The position numbers and the translations under genes were made by a program. The notes below the pieces were generated by a model that searched no databases, was not told the DNA's origin, and saw nothing but the letters and a program-made list of their open reading frames with translations. This document shows, one piece after another, positions 38,582 through 49,321 of a stretch of 64,000 bases of DNA. Position 1 is the stretch's first letter. Every line of letters begins with the position of its first letter. The stretch is from Silicimonas sp. (GTDB lineage Bacteria; Pseudomonadota; Alphaproteobacteria; Rhodobacterales; Rhodobacteraceae): contig JAJDVJ010000070.1 in NCBI GenBank assembly GCA_022826205.1, positions 38,376 to 102,375 on the forward strand, given 5' to 3'.

Positions 38582-39433
38582 TCAGCCGTCCACGAGCGAA
38601 AGATCGTCCAGAACGACCGGATCGATGTCGTCCGCCGTCTTGCGCGTTATTTCGGCGCTGGCCCTCAATTCTTCCAGGCGGCCTTCGATCGCGGCGCGCT
38701 GGATGCCGTCAAGAAGCTCTCCCTGAACCTCTGCGATGGTCGGCACGTCTAGAATCCGCGTCTCGTTGAGCTTGATGACGTGCCAGCCAAACTGCGTCTG
38801 GACCGGATCCGAGATCGCTCCGACTTCCAATGTGGCGACCGCCGCATCGAATGCAGGCACCATTGCGCCTCTGCCGAACCAGCCCAGCTCGCCGCCGGCT
38901 GGCCCGGATGGTCCGGTAGACCTTTCCTTGGCGAGAGTGGCGAAGTCGGCTCCGCCTTCCAGATCGACAGCGAGCGCCTGCGCTTCCTCTTCGGTCGTCA
39001 CGAGAATGTGCGAGGCGTTGTACTCGGTCTGGGGCTCGGCCGAACCGTAGGCATGATCGTACGCTTCCTGCAAGGCCTCGACTGTCATGGCGGCAGACGC
39101 CACGCGCTGCACTTCCTCGTTTGCTCGAAGCGCGCGCTCCTCGTTTTCCAGCGTCAGGCGTGCGCTGAGCGGGAGAGTCTCGACCACTCCGCCAAGCAAT
39201 GCATGTTGAACGAGCTGGTCGAGGATTCCTTCAAACAGGACATCGCCCGGGAGTTGCCGGTACTGCTCCGGGAGGCGCTGTTTCAGCAGGATCATGTGTC
39301 CCAGAGTGATGTCTGTGCCGTTCACAGTTGCAACTACCGTGTCTGCACGGACATGCTCGTCCCCGAGGGCGTTCGTCGAAAATGCCAGCGCGATCACGGT
39401 CGCGAGGGTGGCAAGCCTTGTTCCTGAAGTCAT
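38582..39433 (-). CDS. Parvulin-type peptidyl-prolyl isomerase, exported
   Basis: A 283-residue periplasmic foldase. A signal peptide (LATLATVIALAFSTNALG) is followed by a SurA/PrsA-like N-terminal helical region (GHMILLKQRLPEQYRQLP, LVQHALLGGV) and a rotamase domain around residues 140-235: YNASHILVTTEEEA, FATLAKERSTGPSGPAGGELGWFGRGAMVPAFDAAV and VQTQFGWHVIKL. It probably helps outer-membrane or secreted proteins fold. It is transcribed with argJ and mutT and diverges from secA across 179 bp. Confidence 0.9.
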   Translation of the reverse strand: MTSGTRLATLATVIALAFSTNALGDEHVRADTVVATVNGTDITLGHMILLKQRLPEQYRQLPGDVLFEGILDQLVQHALLGGVVETLPLSARLTLENEERALRANEEVQRVASAAMTVEALQEAYDHAYGSAEPQTEYNASHILVTTEEEAQALAVDLEGGADFATLAKERSTGPSGPAGGELGWFGRGAMVPAFDAAVATLEVGAISDPVQTQFGWHVIKLNETRILDVPTIAEVQGELLDGIQRAAIEGRLEELRASAEITRKTADDIDPVVLDDLSLVDG

Positions 39434-39612
39434 GTTCTGTCCTCAAATGGGGCCGGAGGTCCGGGCGAAGTTGACAGCAGGATACCCGCCCCTTAAATCG
39501 CTGAACGTTGGCGAGGCGACTATCTCCTTGTCCTTCTATGGCGGGCCAGAGGCACGGGCAAGCTCATCCCCTCACACGATCTCGTCAGTCCTGATGCCAA
39601 GAGGCGCTGCGA

Positions 39613-42303
39613 ATGCTTGAATTTGGAACAATTGCGAAGAAGGTCTTCGGGACCGTGAACGACCGCCGTGTCAGGGCGACGCGTCCTCTGGTCGAACGGA
39701 TCAACGCGATGGAACCGGAGTTCGAGGCGCTGTCCGACGCGGAAATTGTCGCAAAGACGGAGGAGTTCCGGAAGCGCGTCGCGGAAGGCGAGAGCTTGGA
39801 CGACATATTGCCGGAAGCCTTTGCAAATTGTCGCGAGGCAGGCAGGCGCGCGCTCGGCCTTCGTGCCTTTGACGTTCAGTTGATCGGCGGCGTCTTCCTG
39901 CACCGGGGCAGCATCGCGGAGATGAAGACCGGAGAGGGCAAGACGCTGGTCGCGACCCTTCCTGCCTACCTCAATGCCCTGACCGGCCGGAACGTACGCA
40001 TCGTTACCGTGAACGACTATCTCGCCAAACGTGATGCCGAGTGGATGGGAAAGGTCTATTCCGCATTGGGGATGACGACCGGCGTTGTGCATCCGGGCCA
40101 GGACGAAAGCGAAAAGAAGGCGGCCTATCGTTCCGACATCACCTATGCCACGAACAACGAGCTGGGCTTCGACTACTTGCGGGACAACATGAAGTCGAAC
40201 TTGGCCGACATGACGCAGAGGGATCACTATTTCGCAATCGTTGACGAGGTGGATTCGATCCTCATCGACGAGGCGCGGACGCCGCTCATCATTTCGGGAC
40301 CGAGCGAGGACCGTTCAGAACTCTATGTCACGATCGACAAGCTGATTCCCGAAGTGCAAGACGATCATTACTCGCTCGACGAAAAGACCCGCAACGTCAC
40401 CTACACTGACGACGGCAACGAGTTTCTCGAGGCACGCCTTCGGGAGGCGGGACTCCTGCCCGAGGAGCAGTCGCTCTACAATCCCGAGTCCACGACGCTG
40501 GTGCATCACGTCAACCAGGGGTTGCGGGCACACAAGCTCTTCACGAAGGACAAGGACTACATCGTCCGAGACAAGGAAGTCGTGCTGATCGACGAATTCA
40601 CCGGCAGAATGATGGCGGGGCGTCGGCTGTCGGACGGATTGCATCAGGCAATCGAGGCCAAGGAAGGCGTGCCGATCCAACCCGAAAACGTCACTCTGGC
40701 AAGCGTGACATTCCAGAACTACTTTCGCCTCTACGAAAAGCTGGCAGGCATGACCGGCACGGCTGCGACAGAGGCCGAGGAGTTTCAGGAGATCTACAAG
40801 CTTGGGGTCATGGAGATTCCGACAAACGTCACTGTTGCGCGCGCGGACGAGGACGATCAGATCTATCGCACTGCGGAAGAGAAGTTCGACGGCATTGTTC
40901 ACGAAATCAAGGAGGCTCATGGCAAGGGCCAGCCGGTCCTGGTCGGCACGACCTCTATCGAACGCTCGGAGTTTCTGTCCACACTGCTGAAGAAGGAAAA
41001 GATCGCGCACAATGTCCTGAACGCCCGGCACCACGAACAGGAAGCGCAGATCGTGGCTGATGCGGGCAAGCCCAGTGCCGTGACGATCGCGACCAACATG
41101 GCCGGACGTGGCACGGACATCCAGCTCGGCGGCAACGTAGAGATGCGCGTGATGCAGGCGCTTGCCGAGGAGCCGGACGCAGACCCGGAGGCCATCCGCG
41201 CCAGGATCGAGGCCGAGCACGCCGATGACAAGGAAAAGGTCCTGGCGGCCGGCGGCCTGTTCGTTCTTGGCACCGAACGGCATGAAAGCAGGCGCATAGA
41301 CAACCAGCTTCGCGGACGCTCCGGGCGCCAGGGGGATCCGGGCCGCTCGACCTTCTTTCTTTCGCTTGAGGATGACCTCATGCGCATCTTTGGATCGGAG
41401 CGGCTGGACAAGGTTCTCTCGACGCTTGGCATGCAGGAAGGCGAGGCCATTCAGCACCCTTGGGTGAACAAGTCGCTCGAGCGCGCCCAAGCCAAGGTCG
41501 AGGGCCGGAACTTCGACATCCGCAAGCAGCTCCTGAAACTCGACGACGTCATGAACGACCAGAGAAAGGTCATTTTCAGTCAGCGACGCGAGATCATGGA
41601 GGCGGAAGAGGTCGAGGAAATCGTGCAGGACATGCGACACGAAGTCATCGACGACCTGGTGGAGCAGCACATTCCGCCCAAGTCCTACGCGGATCAATGG
41701 GAAACGGAGGCGCTGGCCGAGGAGGTCAGGAAGAAAACCGGAATCTCTGCCCCAATTGTTGAATGGGCCGATGAGGAAGGGGTCGACGACGAGATGATCC
41801 GCGAACGGCTCTACGAAGAGTCCGACCGGTTCATGAATTCAAAGTCCGAACAGTTTGGCTTGGAGAACATGCGCTCCGTCGAGAAGCAGATTCTGCTGCA
41901 GACGATGGATGCGAAGTGGCGGGAACATATCCTGAAGCTTGAACATTTGAGATCAGTCGTCGGCTTCCGGGCATATGCCCAACGCGATCCAGTGAACGAG
42001 TACAAGTCGGAGTCGTTTCAACTCTTCGAGGGTTTGCTGAACGCGCTGCGGGGCGAAGTGACCGAGAAGCTCGCCCACATCCGGCCGCTTAGCGCGGAAG
42101 AGCAGCAGGCGATGATTCGGCAGATGCTGGCACAGCAGCAGGCTGCCGCCGCCGCGGCCTCCGGGAAGCCGCCTGCTTCCAAGGCCAAGGCGGCAACAGG
42201 CTTTGACGAAAACGATCGGTCGACCTGGGGCAAGCCGGGCCGGAATGCCCCTTGCCCGTGTGGGTCTGGGAAGAAGTTCAAGCACTGTCACGGCCGACTT
42301 TAG
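39613..42303 (+). CDS. secA: Preprotein translocase ATPase SecA
   Basis: Motor of the Sec pathway; 896 residues. NBD1 has Walker A TGEGKT in [18 protein letters not shown], the Walker [21 protein letters not shown] and [17 protein letters not shown]2 contains [14 protein letters not shown] and [30 protein letters not shown] in order. The helical scaffold/wing and a linker rich in Ala/Gln precede the C-terminal zinc motif [13 protein letters not shown] that binds SecB. Divergent from the parvulin gene, another envelope protein-handling factor. Confidence 0.97.
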   Translation: MLEFGTIAKKVFGTVNDRRVRATRPLVERINAMEPEFEALSDAEIVAKTEEFRKRVAEGESLDDILPEAFANCREAGRRALGLRAFDVQLIGGVFLHRGSIAEMKTGEGKTLVATLPAYLNALTGRNVRIVTVNDYLAKRDAEWMGKVYSALGMTTGVVHPGQDESEKKAAYRSDITYATNNELGFDYLRDNMKSNLADMTQRDHYFAIVDEVDSILIDEARTPLIISGPSEDRSELYVTIDKLIPEVQDDHYSLDEKTRNVTYTDDGNEFLEARLREAGLLPEEQSLYNPESTTLVHHVNQGLRAHKLFTKDKDYIVRDKEVVLIDEFTGRMMAGRRLSDGLHQAIEAKEGVPIQPENVTLASVTFQNYFRLYEKLAGMTGTAATEAEEFQEIYKLGVMEIPTNVTVARADEDDQIYRTAEEKFDGIVHEIKEAHGKGQPVLVGTTSIERSEFLSTLLKKEKIAHNVLNARHHEQEAQIVADAGKPSAVTIATNMAGRGTDIQLGGNVEMRVMQALAEEPDADPEAIRARIEAEHADDKEKVLAAGGLFVLGTERHESRRIDNQLRGRSGRQGDPGRSTFFLSLEDDLMRIFGSERLDKVLSTLGMQEGEAIQHPWVNKSLERAQAKVEGRNFDIRKQLLKLDDVMNDQRKVIFSQRREIMEAEEVEEIVQDMRHEVIDDLVEQHIPPKSYADQWETEALAEEVRKKTGISAPIVEWADEEGVDDEMIRERLYEESDRFMNSKSEQFGLENMRSVEKQILLQTMDAKWREHILKLEHLRSVVGFRAYAQRDPVNEYKSESFQLFEGLLNALRGEVTEKLAHIRPLSAEEQQAMIRQMLAQQQAAAAAASGKPPASKAKAATGFDENDRSTWGKPGRNAPCPCGSGKKFKHCHGRL

Positions 42304-42816
42304 GCCCCGCAGCACTCAGTGCCGCGATAGCGCTTGGCAAGGACTTCGGGTTCAGGAACGCTGTATTTCGTTCAGCGGGCCTTTCCCATGCGGAAGTTTG
42401 CCAGGCTCGCGGATTCCTTGCGCGGACGATCATGGACAGCAGGCCGCTGTCGCGATTCGGTCCACGGCCATCCCGGGGCAGGGCCGGCAACCGGGAAGCC
42501 GGACAGACCCCTCAGGTCTTCCTCTTCCCACAAGCGTTTCCGCAACGATGTCATCAGGCCTGCCACTCTGACCGGTCCCGCTTCGGGCAGGTGGGGAAGA
42601 AGTGAACTCGCCTTCCCCGATAGCCCGGACTTGATCATGGGCAATGGTGCGGAGGCTGTCGGCGGCAACACCCGCGACCGACTTCAGTTTCCAAGGGAGG
42701 GTGTCGTTGATGAGGACAAGGGCTGCTTCGGCGAACTGGCGGAAGCACTGAATTGCGCCTCCAGTACCCAGGCCACGGAATCCAAGCAATGCCCGTGCCC
42801 CGATGCGGACGGCAGA
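42304..42816. other. 513-bp stretch without a recognisable intact gene
   Basis: Between the secA and dnaJ 3' ends. On the minus strand an open frame (from about 42830 to 42430) encodes ARALLGFRGLG...FAEAALVLINDTLPWKLKSVAGVAADSLRTI; this faintly recalls the helix-hairpin-helix part of RadC, but is not convincing, and other frames give no better match. It may be a decayed gene. No RNA gene or terminator T-run was seen. Confidence 0.3.
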
Positions 42817-43962
42817 TCAGGCCTTCATGCCATCCCAGAAGGATTTCACTTTCTCGAAGAATCCCGAGCTGTTGGGATTGTTTTCCGCCGAGAGCTCTTC
42901 AAACTCGCGAAGCAGTTCCTTCTGCCTTGCGGTCAGGTTGACCGGAGTCTCGACTGCAAGCTCGACCATCATGTCGCCACGGCCTCCACCCCTTAGCGAC
43001 GGCATCCCCTTGCCCCTAAGCCGCATCTGCCGACCGGACTGGCTTCCGGTTGGGATTTTCACGCGGCTTCGGCCGCCATCAATTGTCGGCACCTCGATGT
43101 CGCCTCCGAGCGCGGCCGTCGCAACAGAAACAGGCACTTGGCAATACAGGTTTATTCCGTCCCGTTGAAACAGTGCGTGTTCGGCGACTTCGATGAAGAT
43201 GTAGAGATCGCCGGACGGTCCTCCCCGCAGCCCCGCCTCACCCTCGCCGGCGAGCCGGATACGCGTTCCGGTCTCCACGCCAACGGGAATGTTGACGGAA
43301 AGCGAGCGTTCCTTCGCGACCCGGCCGGATCCGCCGCAGGATCCGCAGGGATTCCTGATGAGGTGGCCAGCGCCCGAGCAGGTGGGGCAGGTGCGCTCCA
43401 CCGTGAAGAACCCTTGGCTTGCACGCACCTTTCCCAGGCCTGAGCATGTCGGGCAAGGCTCTGGTTCCGCGCCGCCTTCGGCTCCCGTGCCGTTGCAGGT
43501 TTCACAGGACAGGGCGGTGGGCACCCGGATGGACTTCTGAATTCCCGAATACGCGTCTTCGAGCGCCACCCGCAGGTTGTAGCGCAGATCAGAGCCGCGC
43601 GTGGCACGCTGCTGCCTTTTCCCGCGGCGAGATCCGGTTATGTCGCCAAAGAGGTCGTCGAAGACGTCAGAGAAAGCGCTGGCGAAGTCGCCGCCCGCAT
43701 ATTCGCGACCCGGGTGCGCCCCGCCGCCCATGCCACCTTCGAATGCGGCATGGCCGAAGCGGTCATAGGCCGCCTTCTTTTCCGGGTCCCTGAGGATCTC
43801 GTATGCTTCGTTGACTTCCTTGAACTGGGCTTCGGCGTTGGGGTTGTCCGAGTTCCGGTCCGGGTGAAGGTCCTTTGCCTTGCGCCTGTATGCCTTCTTC
43901 AGCTCTTCGGATGACGCTCCTCGGGATACCTCAAGAACTTCGTAGAAATCGCGCTTGGACAT
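42817..43962 (-). CDS. dnaJ: Chaperone DnaJ
   Basis: Hsp40 co-chaperone that delivers substrates to DnaK and stimulates its ATPase. The 381 residues contain the J domain with the HPD motif (LHPDRN, about residues 33-38), a Gly-rich linker, four zinc-finger repeats ([32 protein letters not shown]), and the C-terminal substrate-binding domains with [15 protein letters not shown]. It follows dnaK by 73 bp on the same strand, sharing the heat-shock promoter. Confidence 0.97.
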   Translation of the reverse strand: MSKRDFYEVLEVSRGASSEELKKAYRRKAKDLHPDRNSDNPNAEAQFKEVNEAYEILRDPEKKAAYDRFGHAAFEGGMGGGAHPGREYAGGDFASAFSDVFDDLFGDITGSRRGKRQQRATRGSDLRYNLRVALEDAYSGIQKSIRVPTALSCETCNGTGAEGGAEPEPCPTCSGLGKVRASQGFFTVERTCPTCSGAGHLIRNPCGSCGGSGRVAKERSLSVNIPVGVETGTRIRLAGEGEAGLRGGPSGDLYIFIEVAEHALFQRDGINLYCQVPVSVATAALGGDIEVPTIDGGRSRVKIPTGSQSGRQMRLRGKGMPSLRGGGRGDMMVELAVETPVNLTARQKELLREFEELSAENNPNSSGFFEKVKSFWDGMKA

Positions 43963-44035
43963 GCCTCAACCCCCTTGAAGCGCTACGACCGGCCCGAGAA
44001 GGCGTCGGGCCGGCCGAAAATCGCGCCAAGCGGCG

Positions 44036-45958
44036 TCACGCGCGCTTGTCGTCTTCGAGGTCTTCGAAGTCGGCATCGACAATGTCGTCATCCACGCCGC
44101 GCGGTTCGTCATCGTCATCCGGGTCGGCATCGCCAGCGGACTCCGCCTGTGCCTTGTAGATCGCCTCGCCCAGCTTCATCGACGCCTCCTCCAGGTTGCG
44201 GATGCCGGATTGCAGCTTGTCTGCCGTGACATCCTCCTTTTCGAGATCGTCCTTGAGCGCGGAGATGGCCAGTTCGATCGCCTCAACCGTGGTCGGGTCG
44301 ACCTTGTCTGCATGCTCCTTGATCTGCTTCTCGTAGTAGTCGATCTTGCTTTCGGCACTGTTCTTCGCTTCGACCAGCTCCCGGCGCTCCCTGTCGGCCT
44401 CGGCGTTCTCCTCTGCATCCTTGACCATCCGTTCGATTTCTTCGTCCGAAAGGCCGCTCGAAGCCTGGATCGTGATCTTCTGCTCCTTGCCGGTGCCCTT
44501 GTCCTTGGCGGACACGCTGACGATGCCGTTGGCATCAATGTCGAAGGTCACCTCGATCTGGGGCATTCCGCGTGGTGCCGGAGGGATCTCTTCCAGGTTG
44601 AACTGACCGAGAATCTTGTTGTCCGCCGCCATTTCGCGTTCGCCCTGGAAGACGCGGATGGTAACTGCATTCTGGTTGTCCTCGGCGGTCGAGAAGATCT
44701 GCGACTTTTTTGTGGGAATCGTCGTGTTGCGGTCGATGAGCCGGGTGAAGACGCCACCCAGCGTTTCGATGCCCAGGGAAAGCGGCGTCACGTCGAGGAG
44801 GACGACATCCTTGACGTCACCCTGAAGAACGCCGGCCTGAATGGCAGCGCCCATGGCGACGACCTCGTCGGGATTCACGCCCTTGTGCGGCTCCTTCCCG
44901 AAGAATTTCGTGACTTCCTCGATGACCTTCGGCATCCGCGTCATGCCGCCGACAAGAACGACTTCGTCGATGCTGTCCGTCGAGATGCCAGCATCCTTCA
45001 GGGCGGCCCGGCACGGCTTGATCGACTTCTTGATCAGGTCGCTTACAAGGCTTTCCAGCTTTGCGCGGGTCAGCTTTATGACCATGTGGAGCGGCGTCCC
45101 CGAGCCAGGATCCATCGAGATGAACGGCTGGTTGATCTCGGTCTGGGAGGAACTCGAAAGCTCGATCTTTGCCTTCTCGGCTGCCTCCTTCAGGCGCTGA
45201 AGCGCCATCTTGTCGGCGGTCAGGTCGACACCGTGTTCTTTCTTGAACTCCTCGGCCAGGTAGTTGACGACCCGCATGTCGAAGTCTTCGCCGCCGAGGA
45301 ACGTGTCCCCATTCGTGGACTTCACCTCGAAGAGACCGTCATCGATCTCAAGGATCGTGATGTCGAAAGTGCCGCCTCCGAGGTCATAGACGGCAATGGT
45401 TTTCGTCTCTTTCTTGTCGAGACCGTAGGCCAGGGCCGCAGCGGTCGGCTCGTTGATGATCCGCAGCACTTCGAGCCCGGCGATCTTTCCGGCGTCCTTC
45501 GTTGCCTGACGTTGCGCGTCGTTGAAGTAGGCTGGCACGGTGATGACGGCTTGCGCGACGTCCTCGCCAAGGTAGCCCTCCGCGGTTTCCTTCATCTTCT
45601 GGAGGATGAATGCCGAAATCTGGGACGGCGAGTACTTTTCGCCTCCCGCCTCGACCCACGCATCCCCGTTGCCGCCATCCACGATGTCATACGGCACGAC
45701 CTTCTTGTCCTTGGTCACCTCGGCATCGTCGACACGACGCCCGATCAGGCGCTTGACCGCGAAGACGGTGTTCTCTGGATTCGTGACTGCCTGGCGCTTG
45801 GCTGGTTGCCCTACAAGCCGCTCCTTGTCGGTGAACGCGACGATTGAAGGGGTGGTTCGCGCACCTTCGGCGTTTTCGATCACCCGGGGCTGGGACCCAT
45901 CCATGATGGCGACGCAGCTGTTCGTGGTACCCAGGTCAATACCGATAACTTTGCCCAT
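44036..45958 (-). CDS. dnaK: Chaperone DnaK (Hsp70)
   Basis: Main Hsp70 chaperone, 640 residues from ATG 45958 ([17 protein letters not shown]). Phosphate-binding loops [10 protein letters not shown] and [15 protein letters not shown], the [14 protein letters not shown] segment, and the [14 protein letters not shown] interdomain linker are intact; the lid domain ends in an acidic tail. A longer frame to 46027 is open, but an RBS-like GAAGAGG precedes 45958 and homology begins there. An RpoH-type promoter lies about 110-140 bp upstream. Works with DnaJ (next gene) and GrpE (about 8997-9596). Confidence 0.98.
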   Translation of the reverse strand: MGKVIGIDLGTTNSCVAIMDGSQPRVIENAEGARTTPSIVAFTDKERLVGQPAKRQAVTNPENTVFAVKRLIGRRVDDAEVTKDKKVVPYDIVDGGNGDAWVEAGGEKYSPSQISAFILQKMKETAEGYLGEDVAQAVITVPAYFNDAQRQATKDAGKIAGLEVLRIINEPTAAALAYGLDKKETKTIAVYDLGGGTFDITILEIDDGLFEVKSTNGDTFLGGEDFDMRVVNYLAEEFKKEHGVDLTADKMALQRLKEAAEKAKIELSSSSQTEINQPFISMDPGSGTPLHMVIKLTRAKLESLVSDLIKKSIKPCRAALKDAGISTDSIDEVVLVGGMTRMPKVIEEVTKFFGKEPHKGVNPDEVVAMGAAIQAGVLQGDVKDVVLLDVTPLSLGIETLGGVFTRLIDRNTTIPTKKSQIFSTAEDNQNAVTIRVFQGEREMAADNKILGQFNLEEIPPAPRGMPQIEVTFDIDANGIVSVSAKDKGTGKEQKITIQASSGLSDEEIERMVKDAEENAEADRERRELVEAKNSAESKIDYYEKQIKEHADKVDPTTVEAIELAISALKDDLEKEDVTADKLQSGIRNLEEASMKLGEAIYKAQAESAGDADPDDDDEPRGVDDDIVDADFEDLEDDKRA

Positions 45959-46068
45959 TCCTGTGTCCTCTTCCTTTCGGCGATGTCCGGAAAACCGGCC
46001 CGGTTCGGCACCGATCCTCCATCCCATGATTCGTGACGCATCAAGGGGCGATCACGTGTTCGTGGGGG

Positions 46069-46098
46069 TATATAGGTAGGGGTCATTGCGCCTGCAAG
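46069..46098 (-). promoter_or_regulatory. RpoH (sigma-32) heat-shock promoter of dnaK
   Basis: On the minus strand CTTG (46095-46098) and CCTATATA (46069-46076) are separated by 18 bp. This matches the alphaproteobacterial RpoH consensus CTTG-N17/18-CYTATnT. The predicted start is about 100 bp before the dnaK ATG. The remaining 45959-46329 gap also serves the divergent alkB; no other element is clear. Confidence 0.8.
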
Positions 46099-46329
46099 CA
46101 TGTCAGGACGGCGAATTTGCAATGCGCATGTAACGAAAGCGAACACGATCCGCGGGCCCCGAGCGCCGGTTCGCACCCGGGCTGCTGATGCCGGAATGTT
46201 CATCAAGAGCAACTTCGGGCAAATGACGTGCCGCCAATCGGGGCGCGTTCGCGACTTTGGTGCACGCGGGATGACCATTGTGGTCTCGTGCCCGATGGAA
46301 CGTAGCGTCGATCTCGCTATATTGCGCGC

Positions 46330-46938
46330 ATGTCGGGGACCCCGTTGGATGTAAATGGCGTCAGGATATTGAAGGGGTTTCTTTCCCAAGGCCTGCAACG
46401 CGAAGTGGTGAGCGATCTGCGCGACGTCGCCGCAATTGCGCCCTTTCGCAGGTATGAAACGCCCGGAGGCAAGAAGATGTCGGTGAGAATGAGTGCCGCC
46501 GGAAAGGTCGGCTGGGTCACGGACCGCGCCGGATACAGGTACGATGCGCTCCAACCGGACGGCGAAGCCTGGCCAGAGATGCCTGCCACGGTGCTCGATG
46601 TCTGGTCGGCGGCATCTGGCGTCGAGCGGATGCCGGATTCATGCCTCATCAACTTCTACGGCAAGGGAGCGAAGATGGGACTGCACCAGGATCGGGACGA
46701 GGCCGACCTGGATTGGCCGGTCGTCTCGATTTCGCTCGGAGATGACGCGCTGTTCAGGATCGGGCAAGTGACCCGTGGCGGTCCGACGCGATCCATCTGG
46801 TTGCATTCCGGCGATGTGGCCGTTCTGTCGGGTGCAGCGCGGCTGGCATATCATGGCATCGACCGGATCCGGTTCGGCTCGTCATCCCTTCTGCCCGATG
46901 GCGGCCGGATAAACGTCACCATGAGGGTGGCGGAATAG
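46330..46938 (+). CDS. alkB: Alpha-ketoglutarate-dependent DNA dealkylase AlkB
   Basis: Fe(II)/2-oxoglutarate dioxygenase that removes 1-methyladenine and 3-methylcytosine damage. The 202 residues hold NFYGKGAKMGLHQDRDE with the iron-binding HxD, a distal His in LAYHGIDRI, and the 2-oxoglutarate-binding GRINVTMR at the C-terminus (RxNxTxR). The ATG at 46330 overlaps no other gene; divergent from dnaK. Confidence 0.93.
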   Translation: MSGTPLDVNGVRILKGFLSQGLQREVVSDLRDVAAIAPFRRYETPGGKKMSVRMSAAGKVGWVTDRAGYRYDALQPDGEAWPEMPATVLDVWSAASGVERMPDSCLINFYGKGAKMGLHQDRDEADLDWPVVSISLGDDALFRIGQVTRGGPTRSIWLHSGDVAVLSGAARLAYHGIDRIRFGSSSLLPDGGRINVTMRVAE

Positions 46939-47016
46939 GCCGGAATGGCCAAAGGGCCGATGCTGACGACGGGTTCTGGTTGCCCGTGCGCACCGAGATG
47001 ACAATAAGTGCAGTGT

Positions 47017-47029
47017 TTCCGTTACGGAA
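47017..47029. repeat. TTCCGT-T-ACGGAA palindrome upstream of cysQ
   Basis: A 13-bp inverted repeat with a one-base centre, 20 bp before the cysQ start. Its CCGTTACGG core is the reverse complement of the CCGTAACGG core of the palindrome upstream of the mttB-like gene (60636-60648). It may be an operator; the regulator is unknown. Confidence 0.35.
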
Positions 47030-47049
47030 CATTTCGATTGGGGAGTGCG

Positions 47050-47865
47050 GTGGAATCCTTGTTGCATGCTGATCGAGACACGCTGGTGTCGACCATGCGG
47101 CGCCTGGCGATCCAGGGTGGCGAGGCCATCATGAAGATCTATCGGCGTGATGACCTCGCGATCAGGAAAAAGCAGGATTCGTCCCCGGTGACAGAGGCGG
47201 ACGAGGCTGCCGACAGGTTGATCGCCGCAGGACTGAGGACCGGCTTCCCGGATCTGCCTTTGGTAACCGAGGAGCAGTCCGCGACCCACGATCTGTCAGT
47301 CGGGACATTCCTGATCGTTGACCCGCTGGACGGCACAAAGGAATTTGTGCAGCGCAGGGGAGACTTCACTGTGAACATTGCATTGGTCGAAGACGGGCGC
47401 CCGACTTTGGGCATTGTCTTTGCGCCCGCGAAGAGACGGTTGTTCATGACCTTGCCGGGAGGCGGGGCGATCGAGGAAACGGGGGATCTGGACGCGGACA
47501 GGCCTGGCGACATGCGTTCCATCAGGGTCGTTGAACCGGATAACGCTGCGCTGCGGGTGGTGGCATCGAAGTCGCACAGGGACCAGGCAACGGACGACTA
47601 CATTGCGAAGTACGAGGTGGCGGACGTTGTGAGCGCCGGCTCGTCGCTGAAGTTCTGCTTGGTGGCGACGGGAGAGGCGGATTTCTATCCGCGCCTTGGC
47701 CCGACGATGGAGTGGGACACGGCCGCCGGTCATGCCGTTCTGGCCGCTGCCGGGGGACACGTGGTCAGGAAGGAGACGCACGAGCCTCTCGCCTATGGCA
47801 AGCCGTCCTTTCGAAACCCGTTCTTCCTGGCTCATTCGCCCGGCGTGATCCTCGCGGCCGAATGA
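47050..47865 (+). CDS. cysQ: 3'(2'),5'-bisphosphate nucleotidase CysQ
   Basis: Inositol-monophosphatase superfamily enzyme that hydrolyses PAP produced in sulfate assimilation. GTG 47050 follows GGGGAG at a good distance and gives 271 residues; a GTG at 47008 would add 14. Motifs: DSSPVTEADEAADRLI, LVTEEQ, the metal site IVDPLDGTKEFVQRRGDFTVNIALV and PTMEWDTAAGHAVL. The KEF-x-R-x-G-x-FTVNIAL pattern is specific for CysQ. A CCGTTACGG-centred palindrome lies just upstream. Confidence 0.92.
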   Translation: MESLLHADRDTLVSTMRRLAIQGGEAIMKIYRRDDLAIRKKQDSSPVTEADEAADRLIAAGLRTGFPDLPLVTEEQSATHDLSVGTFLIVDPLDGTKEFVQRRGDFTVNIALVEDGRPTLGIVFAPAKRRLFMTLPGGGAIEETGDLDADRPGDMRSIRVVEPDNAALRVVASKSHRDQATDDYIAKYEVADVVSAGSSLKFCLVATGEADFYPRLGPTMEWDTAAGHAVLAAAGGHVVRKETHEPLAYGKPSFRNPFFLAHSPGVILAAE

Positions 47866-48253
47866 ACGGACTGCCCGAGCGGCACGAGGACGACCTGAGC
47901 GCCACGAACTTGCAAGATTCCGGAAATTGCGCCCCGTGAGCAGCGGATTGGAGATTCTTGTGCAGGCCCGTCGGGTGAGTCATGTAGGCCATTGCGTTCC
48001 GGTCGGCCGACAAGGTTGGCAAATTGGCTTCCAAGTTGCATTGAGGTGCCCTTTGCCACGTGCAAGTGCCATGCCATAGGGTAACAGTTTGCGAAGCTGC
48101 GACCGCCTTTCATGACCAGGAAGTTCGAGCTGGCTCTTGTCAACGCGGGATCGGCGGCTCTGCGAGTTCCTGCGACTGAATCACGGAGCGAGATTGGGTG
48201 GCGCGTGTGAAACGAGCTCTCACGGAGCGACCGCGACCGGAACGCGCAGCGGC
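47866..48253. other. 388-bp stretch with no recognisable gene
   Basis: Between the cysQ and ptsN 3' ends. Both strands give only short frames without family similarity or plausible starts. No tRNA-like cloverleaf, clear intrinsic terminator or repeat was seen. Confidence 0.5.
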
Positions 48254-48718
48254 TCAGGCGGCCTTGTCACGCGGCTGTTCGGCCAGAAGGGTGTGCAGCG
48301 TGGCCGGATCCGTATTGGCGCGAAGCTTGGTGCAAAGGTCGGCGTTGCGCATGGATCGCGACACCACTGCCAGCGCCTTCAGGTGCTCGACGCCCGCATC
48401 CTCGGGTGCCAGGAGCGCGAAGACGAGGTCGACCGGCTGCTTGTCGACGGCCTCGAACTCGAGGGGGCGTTCGATCTGAACGAAGAGGCCGCGAACGGTT
48501 GTCAGTTCGGCCAGACGCGCATGCGGCAGGGCCACCCCTTGCCCGACACCGGTCGGACCCAAGGCCTCCCGTTCCTGAAGCGCTGAAGCCACGTCAGCCG
48601 GATTGAGGCCATAGGCAATGGACGCAAGATCCCCGATTTCGTGAAACAGCCGCTTCTTGCTGCTGAGCGAGGCAATGTGCCTGACCGCTTCCGGGTGGAG
48701 AATCTTTGCTACGTTCAT
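48254..48718 (-). CDS. ptsN: Nitrogen PTS EIIA component PtsN
   Basis: EIIA-Ntr, a regulatory phosphoprotein of the nitrogen-related phosphotransferase system. The 154 residues contain the phospho-acceptor His in GVALPHARLAEL (about residue 66), preceded by LQEREALGPTGVGQG, typical of the family. It lies 39 bp downstream of hpf; hpf-ptsN linkage near rpoN/lpt genes is common in proteobacteria. rpoN itself is not in this window, although it is often between lptB and hpf. Confidence 0.93.
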   Translation of the reverse strand: MNVAKILHPEAVRHIASLSSKKRLFHEIGDLASIAYGLNPADVASALQEREALGPTGVGQGVALPHARLAELTTVRGLFVQIERPLEFEAVDKQPVDLVFALLAPEDAGVEHLKALAVVSRSMRNADLCTKLRANTDPATLHTLLAEQPRDKAA

Positions 48719-48757
48719 CTCAAGGCGGTCCTCTTGACAGCGGTTGGCAGCGCCGCC

Positions 48758-49321
48758 CTAGTTCGGGTCGATCCAGCCAATGTTTCCGTCATCCCGGCGA
48801 TACACGACATTGACTCCGGTCTCCTGCCGTTCGTTCCGAAAGACCAGCACCGGAGCACCAGCGAGCTCCATCTGCATCACCGCCTCTCCGACGGATAGCG
48901 ACGGAATCTTCGTTTCCATCTCTGCGATGATGATCGGCTGAAGCGTGTCAGGTTCCGATTCGTCGTGTCCGTCGGACGACGCGAGGATATAGGCCGAGGC
49001 GTCTTGAAGTTCAACCGGTCGTTCGCGGCGATGATCCTTCAACCGCCGCTTGTATCGCCGGAGCTGCTTTTCGGCCTTGTCGCAACTCCGTTCGAAAGCT
49101 GCGTATATCTCGTGGTCGTGGCCACGAGCCTGAACGGTGAGCCCTGTCGAAAGATGGATCAGGATTTCACAGACAAATTCGTGGCCGCTCTTCGAGAACA
49201 CGACGTTCGCATCGGTCGGTCGTCCTGCATACTTGCCGGCGACCTCGTCGAGGGATGTCTTGACATGTGTTTGAAGCGCTTCGCCAACGTCGATCTTCTT
49301 GCCGGTGACCTGATACTGCAT
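48758..49321 (-). CDS. hpf: Ribosome hibernation promoting factor, long form
   Basis: Binds 30S subunits in stationary phase and promotes 100S dimers. ATG 49321 gives 187 residues starting MQYQVTGKKIDVGEALQ; the upstream frame to 49501 is without similarity. The N-terminal S30AE domain (1 to about 105, with DHEIYAAFERSCDKAEKQLRRYKRR) is followed by a linker and the C-terminal dimerisation domain (about 130-185, KIPSLSVGEAVMQMELAGAPVLVFRN), which defines the long type that dimerises ribosomes alone. Confidence 0.94.
   Translation of the reverse strand: MQYQVTGKKIDVGEALQTHVKTSLDEVAGKYAGRPTDANVVFSKSGHEFVCEILIHLSTGLTVQARGHDHEIYAAFERSCDKAEKQLRRYKRRLKDHRRERPVELQDASAYILASSDGHDESEPDTLQPIIIAEMETKIPSLSVGEAVMQMELAGAPVLVFRNERQETGVNVVYRRDDGNIGWIDPN

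Noticed and set aside
40315..41697. 460-codon minus-strand frame opposite secA
   Set aside because: Antisense shadow of a highly conserved gene; no family pattern.
44210..45847. 545-codon plus-strand frame opposite dnaK
   Set aside because: Long antisense frames opposite dnaK are a well-known artefact of its codon usage; similarity reported for such frames elsewhere has generally been spurious.
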